A stretch of 56,712 nt of DNA from GCA-002700125 sp964434385 (GTDB lineage Bacteria > Chloroflexota > Dehalococcoidia > Lucifugimonadales > Lucifugimonadaceae). Numbering within the stretch: position 1 is the first letter of the stretch; the number at the start of each line of letters is the position of its first letter. The notes under the pieces are model-generated. The model saw only the letters and a list, made by a program, of their open reading frames with translations, had not been told where the DNA came from and did not search any database. The translations under genes and the position numbers were made by a program. The stretch lies in assembly GCA_964434385.1 (NCBI GenBank), contig CAYSUW010000008.1, positions 1 through 56,712 of the forward strand, given 5' to 3'. Below, piece by piece: positions 17,737 to 26,817 of this stretch.

Positions 17737-19287
17737 ATGAGCGGATTAATAAGCATAATAATTTTTTTACCTATATTAGCTTCTATTATCATTCTGGCCG
17801 TATTGAAGAATGATAAACTGATACGTAGATTTTCATTTGGAATTGTCACAGTAGAGTTACTTCTTACTTTTTTCGCATTTTTATCTTACGACAAAACAAA
17901 AGGTGGAATTCAGTTAGTAGACTTTGTTGAAGGATGGATTCCGATAAAAGGATTTAATGCTAATTATCTTGTTGGTATAGATGGTTTGAGTGCTCCACTT
18001 GTATTATTGAGTGGTATTTTAGGAGCGGCTGCAGTTTGGGGCTCATGGAGAGTCACTAAAAGAGTAAAGGAATATTTTGCCTTATTACTTTTTCTGCAAG
18101 GAGTAGTCACAGGTGTTTTTGTTTCTTTAGATTTACTTCTTTTCTTCATTTTCTGGGAAGCTGAGTTAATTCCGATGTATTTTTTAATTTCTATCTGGGG
18201 TTCTGGTAGAGCTCAGTATTCTGCAGCTAAATTTGTGATTTTCACATTATTTGCAGGTGCGTTATTGTTGATTGGAATATTAGTAATTTATCTTTCTCAA
18301 GGAATTAATTCTTTTACTATGGTCAGTATTCCTGAATTAGGAATAACAGGCATACCTGAATTAATTTCAGGAGCTAATTTATTAATACCTATTGCTGTTA
18401 TTTTTTGGTTATTTTTTATAAGTTTTGCTATCAAGTTGCCACTTTGGCCTTTACATAGTTGGTTGCCAGATGCTCATACTGATGCTCCAACTGCTGTAAG
18501 TGTGATATTAGCTGGAGTTCTATTAAAGATGGGTGGATATGGTATTTTTAGAATATCTTTAGGTTTTTTCCATAATAGTGAATTGAATTTTGACTTTATT
18601 GGACCTATCTTAGTTATATTAGGTGCAATAAGTGTCATTTATGGTGCTATTTTAACCATTAGACAAACTGATTTGAAAAGATTAATAGCATTTAGCAGTG
18701 TTAGTCACATGGGTTATGTAATCATAGGGTTTTCTTCTTTGGTTAATGTTGTGTCTATAAAAGATACACTTGCTTTAAGTGGAGCGGCTTTACAATTGTT
18801 TACTCATGGAACAATTACCGGATTAGCTTTTCTACTTGTTGGATTGGTATATGACCGTACACATACTAGAAACATTCCTGACCTAGGTGGTCTCACTAAT
18901 AAAATGCCAGTAATCGCAGTATTCTTCCTTATTGCAGGTTTTGCTTCTCTAGGTTTGCCTGGATTGAGTGGATTTGTGGCTGAGTTGATGATCTTTTTAG
19001 GAACTTTTCAGGTAGGTAATATATTTGCTATAGCAACGGTAATTGGAGTGTTTGGAGTTGTTTTAGCTGCAGGATATACTTTATGGATGATTCAGAGATC
19101 ATTTTTTGGAGAAAAACCTTCAGAAAAAAGTCCTATATCAGATGAATTTGATAACCTTACTGATATTCATGCCTTTGATGTTTTACCAGTCTTAATTTTA
19201 ACAATTCCTATTTTTGTGATTGGAATTTATCCGAGATTTTTGACAGATCTTATTGAATTAGGAATTTGGGAGATGTTTTTATTATGA
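17737..19287 (+). CDS. nuoM: NADH-quinone oxidoreductase subunit M (antiporter-like)
   Basis: 516 aa with about 14 helices. The functional Glu lies in FIFWEAELIPMYFLI and the Lys in AIKLPLWPLHSWLPDAHTDAPTA, followed by the conserved IAFSSVSHMGYV. Second antiporter-like pump of the membrane arm. Lies 31 nt after nuoL and overlaps nuoN by an ATGA. Confidence 0.96.
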   Translation: MSGLISIIIFLPILASIIILAVLKNDKLIRRFSFGIVTVELLLTFFAFLSYDKTKGGIQLVDFVEGWIPIKGFNANYLVGIDGLSAPLVLLSGILGAAAVWGSWRVTKRVKEYFALLLFLQGVVTGVFVSLDLLLFFIFWEAELIPMYFLISIWGSGRAQYSAAKFVIFTLFAGALLLIGILVIYLSQGINSFTMVSIPELGITGIPELISGANLLIPIAVIFWLFFISFAIKLPLWPLHSWLPDAHTDAPTAVSVILAGVLLKMGGYGIFRISLGFFHNSELNFDFIGPILVILGAISVIYGAILTIRQTDLKRLIAFSSVSHMGYVIIGFSSLVNVVSIKDTLALSGAALQLFTHGTITGLAFLLVGLVYDRTHTRNIPDLGGLTNKMPVIAVFFLIAGFASLGLPGLSGFVAELMIFLGTFQVGNIFAIATVIGVFGVVLAAGYTLWMIQRSFFGEKPSEKSPISDEFDNLTDIHAFDVLPVLILTIPIFVIGIYPRFLTDLIELGIWEMFLL

Positions 19288-20786
19288 GTTTTCAAGATTT
19301 TCTAGCTATATCTCCTGAAATTGTAGTGTCTTTTACAGCTATTTTGGTGCTAATTATCGATTTATTTGTAAAGAATAAAAAAATTCTTATTCCTATTTCT
19401 TGTTTTGGACTTCTCTTTTCATTTATTTTGACTATAGGGCTATGGAATGGTTGGATAATAGAGTCTGTAGGAATATATGTGTTTTTCTCCTCGCTAAGAA
19501 TAGATGAATTTGCTTTATTTTTTAAGGTTTTACTAATTCTATCTGCTCTTGCTGTAATAGGATCTTCGTGGGAATATATCAATTCTAATATTGAATCAAA
19601 AGGAGAGTTTTTAGGACTTTTGCTCCTTTCTATTTCAGGAATGCTTCTTCTAGTTTCCTCTGTTGAATTAATTACTGTATGGGTTTCTTTAGAATTAACT
19701 GCTATTCCTCTCGTGGCACTAGTAGCTTTAGGAAAACAAGAGACATCACTTGAAGCTTCTTTTAAATTCTTAATTCTTGGTGCAGTGAGTTCTGTTGTGA
19801 TTCTATATGGTTTAGTTTATTTGTACGGTTTTTCAGGTTCAACCTATTTTACTGATATTTTTTATTATGTATCTTCAATGCAAAGTGCTCCTGTAAATGA
19901 TTTTATAAATGTTAATTTTGGACTTCTAATTGGTGTAATTTTATTGATTCTAGGTATTTCATTTAAGTTAGCTGCTTTTCCTTTTCAAATGTGGGTGCCA
20001 GATGTATATCAAGGTTCTCCGACTCCTATTACAGCTTATCTTTCGGTAGTTAGTAAGGCAGCAGGGTTTGCGGTGCTATTAAGGATAATATATGGAGTTT
20101 TGGGAGGAAATGATTTTTCTTATTTACTATCAAATCTAATCTCAATCATTGCACTTTTTTCTATGACAATAGGAAATGTAATGGCTCTAAGACAAAATGA
20201 TATAAAGAGACTTTTGGCTTACAGTACAATTGCTCATGCCGGATATCTATTAGTAGGAGTTGCATCTTTAAACCTTGATGGATTTGGAGAAAATCTTTAT
20301 TCAGGTCCACAAGGAGTTTTGTATTATTTAGCAGGTTATGCATTTACGAACTTAACAGCATTTTTACTTATTATTGGTGTGTCGAAATCTATAGGAACGT
20401 ATCAACTTTCAGGATATGCAGGTTTACGAAAAAGGGCACCTTTAATCTCTTTCGTATTAGCAGTTAGTATAATTTCATTATTAGGAATTCCTCCTACTGT
20501 AGGATTTATGTCTAAAGTATTTATATTTTCTGCTGCAGTTAATACTGGTTTGACATGGTTAGCTTTATTAGCAGTAATTAATTCTGTTATTTCAGCATAT
20601 TATTATCTAAGAGTTTTAAAGATTGCATTTGTAGATCCTGAAGAAAATAAGTCTGAAGTTGTTGTAAATAGAACTATTTCTGTGATTGTTGTTGTTGGAA
20701 TGATAGGTATAATAATTTTAGGTATTTTTCCTAGTCTAATACTTGAAGTTGCAGAAATTGCAGTTATGTCAATTGTCAATATTTAG
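19284..20786 (+). CDS. nuoN: NADH-quinone oxidoreductase subunit N (antiporter-like)
   Basis: 500 aa from the ATG at 19284, which overlaps the nuoM stop; a start at 19266 would add six residues but lacks that coupling. The core Glu (VWVSLELTAIPLVAL) and the Lys-containing KLAAFPFQMWVPDVYQGSPTP are present. Last gene of the operon. No nuoE, F or G follows. Confidence 0.95.
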   Translation: MSFQDFLAISPEIVVSFTAILVLIIDLFVKNKKILIPISCFGLLFSFILTIGLWNGWIIESVGIYVFFSSLRIDEFALFFKVLLILSALAVIGSSWEYINSNIESKGEFLGLLLLSISGMLLLVSSVELITVWVSLELTAIPLVALVALGKQETSLEASFKFLILGAVSSVVILYGLVYLYGFSGSTYFTDIFYYVSSMQSAPVNDFINVNFGLLIGVILLILGISFKLAAFPFQMWVPDVYQGSPTPITAYLSVVSKAAGFAVLLRIIYGVLGGNDFSYLLSNLISIIALFSMTIGNVMALRQNDIKRLLAYSTIAHAGYLLVGVASLNLDGFGENLYSGPQGVLYYLAGYAFTNLTAFLLIIGVSKSIGTYQLSGYAGLRKRAPLISFVLAVSIISLLGIPPTVGFMSKVFIFSAAVNTGLTWLALLAVINSVISAYYYLRVLKIAFVDPEENKSEVVVNRTISVIVVVGMIGIIILGIFPSLILEVAEIAVMSIVNI

Positions 20787-20845
20787 TTTAAATATTAATA
20801 TGATTTCCCTAACTTCAATTTAATTTTATACTTTTGTGTTGAGAA

Positions 20846-21715
20846 ATGAATATAAATAAAGAAAATTTTGATACTCCTAAAAAAGTGGGAATTCTTGCAA
20901 ATCATCTTATTCCTAGAGCTTTTCAATTAGGAGAAGAGCTTAAAGCCAAATTCAGCAGTCAAGGTTCTTGGTGGCTGAAAAACATAAATGATTCAGAAGG
21001 CATTTCAGAAAATTTAAAGGGAACTGAACTTATTATTACTATAGGTGGAGATGGAACAATCTTGCGTGCAGCTCATATTTCAGCATTTGAAGAAATACCA
21101 ATTTTAGGTATTAACATGGGGAATGTAGGTTTTATGTGTGAAATTGAATCTTTGAACTCAGTAGAAACTATCCAAAATTATTTAAATGGTTCTTCAATTC
21201 TTGAAGAAAGAATGATGTTGAGAGCTGAAATCAGTAGAAATGGTAAAAAAGAACAATATGATGCTTTAAATGATATTGTTTTGGCTAGAGGATCAAAAAT
21301 ACGAGTAATAGAGATTTCTGTAAAATTAAATAATACTCACCTTGCAACATACAGAGGAGATGGGGTTGTTTTATCTACTCCTACTGGATCTACTGGATAC
21401 AGCCTCTCATTAGGTGGACCGGTAGTTTCTCCTTCTAGTAATGTAATTTTGTTAAAACCTATAGGTTCTCATATGAGTTTGCATGGAGGAGTAGTATTAA
21501 ATTCGAACTCTAAAATTGATTTGACCATTAGAGCTGAGAATTCTGCAACTTTAAGTATTGATGGATTTATAGATCTTTCTATGTCTGATCTTGATACAGT
21601 TAATATTGTTGTAAGCAACCAAAAAGTTAAGTTTTTGAGGCAATCTAATTTTGAAACAGATTTTTGGTCTTTAATTACCGATAAACTAGGGATGAGAAAA
21701 GGAAATATTATTTAA
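20846..21715 (+). CDS. nadK: NAD kinase
   Basis: 289 aa, makes NADP from NAD and ATP. Motifs are GGDGT at 67-71 and the NAD-binding GSTGYSLSLGGPVVSP in the C-terminal half, with a conserved NDI (NDIVLARG) between them. The N-terminal strand reads VGILANH. A TTTATACTT box lies upstream (about 20825-20833) with only a short leader before the ATG and no strong Shine-Dalgarno. It follows nuoN by 59 nt and may be a separate unit with the Nudix gene. Confidence 0.95.
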   Translation: MNINKENFDTPKKVGILANHLIPRAFQLGEELKAKFSSQGSWWLKNINDSEGISENLKGTELIITIGGDGTILRAAHISAFEEIPILGINMGNVGFMCEIESLNSVETIQNYLNGSSILEERMMLRAEISRNGKKEQYDALNDIVLARGSKIRVIEISVKLNNTHLATYRGDGVVLSTPTGSTGYSLSLGGPVVSPSSNVILLKPIGSHMSLHGGVVLNSNSKIDLTIRAENSATLSIDGFIDLSMSDLDTVNIVVSNQKVKFLRQSNFETDFWSLITDKLGMRKGNII

Positions 21716-21733
21716 TTTACTTAGGATTTAATA

Positions 21734-22276
21734 TTGAACCAAAAAGATTATCAAAAATTAATAAATTCTAAGATTGAATATTCTGGCGAGACTATAAGTT
21801 TAAGATCTGATTTGATTAAACTTAATTCAGGTATTCAAGTTAAGAGAAATATTGTTGAGCATCCAGGCTCTGTAGTAATAATTCCTCAAACTAAGGAAGG
21901 AAACATTTTGATGGTTTCTCAATGGAGACATGCAATTCAAGATCATTTAATAGAATTACCAGCAGGACACATAGATTATGGAGAAACTCCTGAAGATGCA
22001 GCTTATCGAGAGCTTCAAGAAGAAATAGGATTTAAGCCAGGCAAATTGATCTCATTATCAAATATTTGGGTTGCCCCTGGATGGTGTAATGAAAAAATTC
22101 ATTCTTATGTAGCATTAGATTTGATAGTTTCAAAACTTAAGCCAGATAATGATGAAAATATAACGGTTCTAGAATTTGAAACTAGTAAAATTTATCAAAT
22201 GATCAAAGATGGGGAAATAGTTGATTCGAAAACCATAGCTACATTTATGATGTTTTATCAAAATAAACTGGATTAG
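21734..22276 (+). CDS. Nudix hydrolase, ADP-ribose pyrophosphatase-like
   Basis: 180 aa with a complete Nudix box running from GHIDYGETPEDAA to YRELQEEIGF (Gx5Ex7REuxEExGu), which binds Mg and cleaves nucleoside diphosphate linkages. The surrounding layout (VVIIPQTKEGNILMVSQWR before the box and SNIWVAPGWCNEKIH after it) matches ADP-ribose or ADP-sugar pyrophosphatases. Translation begins at a TTG with TAGGA nearby upstream. Position after nadK suggests nicotinamide nucleotide housekeeping; this is inference. Confidence 0.87.
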   Translation: MNQKDYQKLINSKIEYSGETISLRSDLIKLNSGIQVKRNIVEHPGSVVIIPQTKEGNILMVSQWRHAIQDHLIELPAGHIDYGETPEDAAYRELQEEIGFKPGKLISLSNIWVAPGWCNEKIHSYVALDLIVSKLKPDNDENITVLEFETSKIYQMIKDGEIVDSKTIATFMMFYQNKLD

Positions 22277-22324
22277 AAATAAAATTATAGTAAAATTTTT
22301 TTATAGGAAATTTATTTTTGAAAT

Positions 22325-24001
22325 ATGAGTAATCACGATTTACTAATAATTGGAGCAGGACTTGCAGGTTTGAGAGCGGCAGTTGAAGGAGTTAGGCAAG
22401 GTTTAAATGTTGCAGTTATAACTAAGGTACATCCAGTAAGAAGCCACTCAAATGCTGCACAAGGCGGAATAAATGCAGCATTAACTGACAGAGGAGATGA
22501 TTGGAGAGATCATGCTTTGTCTACTATAAAAGGGAGTGATTATTTAGCTGATCAAGATGCTGTTGAAATAATGTGTAGAGAGGCAGGAGATGCGTTAATT
22601 GAACTTGAACACATGGGTGTAATTTTTAGCAGGGATGATGAAGGAAAATTAGGTACAAGGGCTTTTGGAGGTCAAAAAAAAGCTAGAACATTCTTTGTTG
22701 GTGCAATCACTGGTTCTGCAATGTTACATGTTTTATATGAACAATCAGTAAAATATAATCTTTCAATTTATGAAGAATGGTTTGTTACCAAGCTTGTGAA
22801 AATTCATGGTAAGTGTGTTGGCGTAATTGCCATAGATATGAAAACTGGAAAAGTTGAATCTATTTCTGCCAAGTCTGTTGTAATTGCCACAGGTGGTGCA
22901 GGTAGAGTTTTTGAACCTTCTACTAATGCAATAATTTGTACTGGAGATGGTTTGAGCTTAGCTTTAAGATCGGGAGCTGAATTGATGGATACTGAGATGA
23001 TTCAGTATCATCCTACAACATTAGCAGGAAATGGAATATTGTTATCAGAAGCTGCTAGAGGAGAGGGAGCATATTTAGTTAATAGTGAAGGAGAAAGATT
23101 TATGAAAAAGTATGCTCCTGACTATATGGAACTTGCTTCTAGAGATGTTGTTTCAAGGGCGGAGCAGACAGAAATTGATGAAGGTAGAGGTATAAATGGA
23201 TGTGTTTTATTAGATATGAGGCATTTAGGGAAAAAATTTATAGGAGAACGCTTAGGTTATTTACAGGAAGTTGCAACTGAATTTATGGGAATTGATTTAG
23301 CAGAAAAACCTATACCTATTAAACCAGGAATGCATTATATTATGGGAGGTATAAAAACTGATTCTAATGGAGCTACTTCTGTTCCAGGTTTATATGCAGC
23401 TGGAGAATGTGCAAATGTTAGTGTTCATGGTGCTAATAGATTAGGAGCAAATTCTCTATTGGACACAGTTGTTTTTGGGAGAAGATCAGCAGTAAATAGT
23501 GTTGAATGGGTAAAGAATAATAAACAAATAGACATCCCAGAAGAAATTTTATCAAGTGAAAAAGATCGTTTTCAATCAATATTAGATAAACCCTCTAGTG
23601 GCATAAGGCCTGGAAAACTTCGTTTAGAAATGGCTGAAGCAATGACTAAAGGAATAGGCGTTTGGAGAGATGAAAAAAGTATTAATAATGCATGGGAAAC
23701 AGTAAAAAATATTAGATCAGATTATGAAAATATATATATTGATGATAAAGGTAAAGTTTTTAACACTGATTTGATTGGAGCCTTAGAACTTGATTTTATG
23801 ATTGATGTTGCTGAGTCTATTTGTGCTGGAGCTAAAGCTAGAAAAGAGAGTCGAGGAGCTCATTTTAGAACTGATTTGAAATCAAGAGATGATAAAAATT
23901 GGCTGAAACATACTTTAGTGAATAAAAATGATGAAGATTTTTTGGTAAAAACTTCTGAAGTTAAAATTACAGATTGGAAGCCCGAAGAGAGGGTTTATTA
24001 A
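22325..24001 (+). CDS. sdhA: Succinate dehydrogenase/fumarate reductase flavoprotein subunit
   Basis: 558 aa. The FAD Rossmann motif is IIGAGLAGLRAAV at 8-20. The covalent-FAD His is H41 in RSHSNAAQGG. Substrate-site motifs are MIQYHPTTLAG and HGANRLGANSLLD, with the catalytic Arg region in RGEGAYLVN. It oxidises succinate to fumarate at the membrane, passing electrons to SdhB. First gene of a three-gene operon; the stop overlaps sdhB (TAATG). Confidence 0.95.
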   Translation: MSNHDLLIIGAGLAGLRAAVEGVRQGLNVAVITKVHPVRSHSNAAQGGINAALTDRGDDWRDHALSTIKGSDYLADQDAVEIMCREAGDALIELEHMGVIFSRDDEGKLGTRAFGGQKKARTFFVGAITGSAMLHVLYEQSVKYNLSIYEEWFVTKLVKIHGKCVGVIAIDMKTGKVESISAKSVVIATGGAGRVFEPSTNAIICTGDGLSLALRSGAELMDTEMIQYHPTTLAGNGILLSEAARGEGAYLVNSEGERFMKKYAPDYMELASRDVVSRAEQTEIDEGRGINGCVLLDMRHLGKKFIGERLGYLQEVATEFMGIDLAEKPIPIKPGMHYIMGGIKTDSNGATSVPGLYAAGECANVSVHGANRLGANSLLDTVVFGRRSAVNSVEWVKNNKQIDIPEEILSSEKDRFQSILDKPSSGIRPGKLRLEMAEAMTKGIGVWRDEKSINNAWETVKNIRSDYENIYIDDKGKVFNTDLIGALELDFMIDVAESICAGAKARKESRGAHFRTDLKSRDDKNWLKHTLVNKNDEDFLVKTSEVKITDWKPEERVY

Positions 24002-24945
24002 TGAAAGCTATTATAGATGTGAAAAGATTTAATCCGGAAAATGATTCTGAAGAATATTTTCAAAAATATGAGATTGAAGTTGAGGAAAGTTCAACTATTT
24101 TAGATGCACTGATAAAAATTAGAGAAGATATGGATGGGACCCTTGCATTAAGGTGTTCCTGTCGAGCCTCAATTTGCGGATCTTGTGGAATGAAAGTTAA
24201 TGGTTCTGCAAAATTGGTGTGTAAGACTCGTTTGGTTGATATTTCTCCTGTTGGTGGAAAAGTTCAAGTAGAACCTCTAGGGAATATGCCGGTAATCAAA
24301 GATTTAGTTGTAGACATGAACCCTTTCTGGAATAAAGTTAAGCAAATTAAGCCATATATGAAACCCGACTCTGAACCTAAAGCTGAATATATAGCTTCTA
24401 ATGAATCTATGACACATTTGGTTGATGTAATGAATTGTATTATGTGCGGAGCATGTGTTTCTGATTGTACTGCTTTAGAAGTAGATAAAAATTTTATTGG
24501 ACCTGCAGCTTTAGCCAAAGCTTATAGGTTTGTAGCTGATCCTAGAGATGATGAATCTGTAGAAAGGTTAGGATTTTTAAATAAAAATTCAGGTGTTTGG
24601 GATTGCACTAGATGTTATGCATGTGTAGAAGTATGTCCTAAGGGTGTTGCACCTATGGATAGGATTATGAAAATGAGAGATTTGGCTATCAATGAAGGAT
24701 TCAAAAATACTTCTGGGTACAGACATACAGAGTCATTTGTAAAGTCAGTAGGAAAATTTGGAAGATTAGACGAAGCAAATCTTGCTTTAACCAGCGTTGG
24801 ATTCTTCAATATTTTCGGACTTATTGATTTAGCAATTGTAGGAATAAGAGCTTTTGTAAGAGGAAAATTACCTCCAATTATACCTCATAAAGCAAAGAGA
24901 AATGAGAATATTAAAAGAATAGTAAAAAAATTAGAGAATAAATAA
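24001..24945 (+). CDS. sdhB: Succinate dehydrogenase iron-sulfur subunit, type E-like
   Basis: 314 aa from the ATG at 24001 (overlaps sdhA by one base). An N-terminal 2Fe-2S domain has C54, C59, C62 and C74. A first 4Fe-4S motif is C146, C149, C152, C156 (CIMCGACVSDC). The last motif is C202, C205, C208, C212 (CTRCYACVEVCP). In classical SdhB the second Cys of that last motif is replaced and a 3Fe-4S cluster forms. Here all four are present, the pattern described for non-classical type E succinate dehydrogenases. The C-terminal 60 residues are basic and extended. Confidence 0.9.
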   Translation: MKAIIDVKRFNPENDSEEYFQKYEIEVEESSTILDALIKIREDMDGTLALRCSCRASICGSCGMKVNGSAKLVCKTRLVDISPVGGKVQVEPLGNMPVIKDLVVDMNPFWNKVKQIKPYMKPDSEPKAEYIASNESMTHLVDVMNCIMCGACVSDCTALEVDKNFIGPAALAKAYRFVADPRDDESVERLGFLNKNSGVWDCTRCYACVEVCPKGVAPMDRIMKMRDLAINEGFKNTSGYRHTESFVKSVGKFGRLDEANLALTSVGFFNIFGLIDLAIVGIRAFVRGKLPPIIPHKAKRNENIKRIVKKLENK

Positions 24946-24947
24946 GA

Positions 24948-26075
24948 ATGATTACGAAAAAATATGCTTTTTATCCAGGTTGTGTTGCACGTGGGGGTGC
25001 TCCTGAATTATACGATTCTTCTTTATTAGTTCTTGATAAATTAGGTATAGAAACAATTGAATTAGAAAAAGCTGCTTGTACTGGTGCAGGAGTTCTTCAA
25101 GAAAAAAATCAAAAACTTGGAGATGTGTTAAATATAAGAACTTTAGCATTAGCAGAAAAAATGAACTTGCCTGTGATGACTATTTGTTCAACTTGTCAGG
25201 GTGTGATGTCTCAGGCAAACCATAGAGTATTAAATAATCCAGAGTATTTAGAAGAAATTAACTCTGAACTTAAAGAAGAAGGATTAGAGTATAAAGGTAC
25301 CATTGAAGTTAAACATTTATTATGGATTTTAATAGAAGATATTGGATTAGATGAACTTAAAAAAACATTTAAAAAAGAATTGAAAGGTTTTCATTTTGCT
25401 CCTTTTTATGGTTGTTATATTGTAAGACCTTCAGATGCACTAGGATTTTCTGAAAATCCAGAAAGGCAGCATTCTTTAGATATGGTAATTGATTCAACAG
25501 GAGCTTCTGTGACAGATTTTTCTGGGAAAACAAAGTGTTGTGGATTTCCAATTTTATTAATCAATCAAAAAAATTCTTTAAAAATGGTTTCCAATCATAC
25601 TGGTGAAGCCAAAGATAAAGGTGCTGATGCAATGGTAACTCCGTGCCCTCTATGTCATTTGAATTTAGATGGCTATCAAGGTAAAGTCAGAAAAGATAAT
25701 AGGGGAGATAAAGGAGATTTGCCAATAATTCATTTGCCTCAATTGATTGGTTTAGCTATGGGAATTGAACCTTATAGATTAGGGTTTAAGCGTCATATTG
25801 TTTCTACTGATGATTTTATATCTTCAATAGCTCCTGGCGCTCGTCAAAGTGATCCTCAAAATTTCAATATTGCTATGCTTATAGGAATGGTTGGGTTTGC
25901 TTCATTGTTGTTTGCATTAATTACTGCAATTGGAGCATTCTTTGTTTTGCGGGCTATATATATATATGAATGGGGAGATAATTCGTTTACTCATTATATT
26001 GATACCTGTAGCTTTGAAGGTATTTATTTTATAGGAAAGTATTTTTGTTCTTTTTTGAGTTTTTTGGGTTTCTAA
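24948..26075 (+). CDS. CCG-domain (HdrB/SdhE-like) subunit with C-terminal membrane helix
   Basis: 375 aa. Two cysteine-rich CCG domains as in HdrB, GlpC and type E SdhE. The first has C12 (PGCVARGG), C44 (AACTGAG, with CTG in place of CCG) and C80/C83 (CSTC). The second has GCYIVRP, KCCGFP and CPLCHLNL. Beyond about residue 305 is an extra tail with one strong transmembrane helix (MLIGMVGFASLLFALITAIGA) that standard HdrB lacks. It begins 2 nt after sdhB. No SdhC/D anchor genes are present, so this subunit probably carries electrons to quinone and anchors the complex. Confidence 0.85.
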   Translation: MITKKYAFYPGCVARGGAPELYDSSLLVLDKLGIETIELEKAACTGAGVLQEKNQKLGDVLNIRTLALAEKMNLPVMTICSTCQGVMSQANHRVLNNPEYLEEINSELKEEGLEYKGTIEVKHLLWILIEDIGLDELKKTFKKELKGFHFAPFYGCYIVRPSDALGFSENPERQHSLDMVIDSTGASVTDFSGKTKCCGFPILLINQKNSLKMVSNHTGEAKDKGADAMVTPCPLCHLNLDGYQGKVRKDNRGDKGDLPIIHLPQLIGLAMGIEPYRLGFKRHIVSTDDFISSIAPGARQSDPQNFNIAMLIGMVGFASLLFALITAIGAFFVLRAIYIYEWGDNSFTHYIDTCSFEGIYFIGKYFCSFLSFLGF

Positions 26076-26076
26076 A

Positions 26077-26817
26077 TTAGATAGCCATTCCTCCATCTAT
26101 TATATGAGCTACTCCAGTGGTATAGGATGATTCATCTGAAGCTAGGTAAACTGCAAGTTTAGCAATTTCTTCAGGTTTCCCAATTCTTTTCATAGGTTGT
26201 CTAGCAATGAATTTCTTTTTTTCTTCATTAGGGTTTTCTGATTTATTTATTCTATCTTGTAAGGAGGGTGTTTCTATAGTAGCTGGACATATAGCATTAC
26301 ACCTAATGTTTTTTTCAACAAAGTCTTTTGCTATAGATTTTGTTAACCCAATTACTGCAGCTTTGCTAACACTATAAACAAATCTATTGGGTACTCCTAA
26401 AGTACTAGAAGCAAGTGATGACATGTTGATAATGCTACCTGAATTTTCTTTGAGCATTAGTGGGATATATGTTTTGATGATTTGAAACATAGATTTTACA
26501 TTCACATCTAAAGTAAGATCCCAGTCTTCTAAATTACAATCTAATATTGTACCTTCGTGAACAATTCCAGCACAGTTGAATATAATATCTACTGATCCTG
26601 TTATTTCTACTAATTCTTTGATTTCTGAGTAGTTTGTTACATCAAGTTTTAAAGGAATAATGTTTGATTTGTCATTAAAAAATTCTAAAGCCTTTTCATT
26701 TTTATCAGTAGCAAAAACTTTAGCACCTTCATTTGCAAATTGTATTACTGTTTCTTTACCTATTCCTTGCCCTGCGCCAGTAACTAACGCTTTTTTATTT
26801 GAAAGCCTATTACTCAT
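26077..26817 (-). CDS. Short-chain dehydrogenase/reductase
   Basis: 246 aa classical SDR. Cofactor motif TGAGQGIG at 13-20, Asp at the end of strand 2 (ATDKN) favouring NAD, then NCAG, catalytic Ser (NMSSLAS) and Tyr-Lys (YSVSKAA), and a C-terminal YTTGVAHIIDGGMAI. The overall sequence recalls BDH2 / 2-keto-3-deoxy-L-fuconate dehydrogenase-like members. With enolase-type dehydratases nearby a sugar-acid role is attractive but unproved. It overlaps the end of mdh by 8 nt and is last in its operon. Confidence 0.85.
   Translation of the reverse strand: MSNRLSNKKALVTGAGQGIGKETVIQFANEGAKVFATDKNEKALEFFNDKSNIIPLKLDVTNYSEIKELVEITGSVDIIFNCAGIVHEGTILDCNLEDWDLTLDVNVKSMFQIIKTYIPLMLKENSGSIINMSSLASSTLGVPNRFVYSVSKAAVIGLTKSIAKDFVEKNIRCNAICPATIETPSLQDRINKSENPNEEKKKFIARQPMKRIGKPEEIAKLAVYLASDESSYTTGVAHIIDGGMAI

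Noticed and set aside
25865..26075. C-terminal membrane tail of the CCG protein as a frameshift into non-coding sequence
   Set aside because: The tail is a clean hydrophobic helix with polar flanks and the frame ends just before the convergent gene; a fusion or extension is the simpler reading, though it deserves checking.
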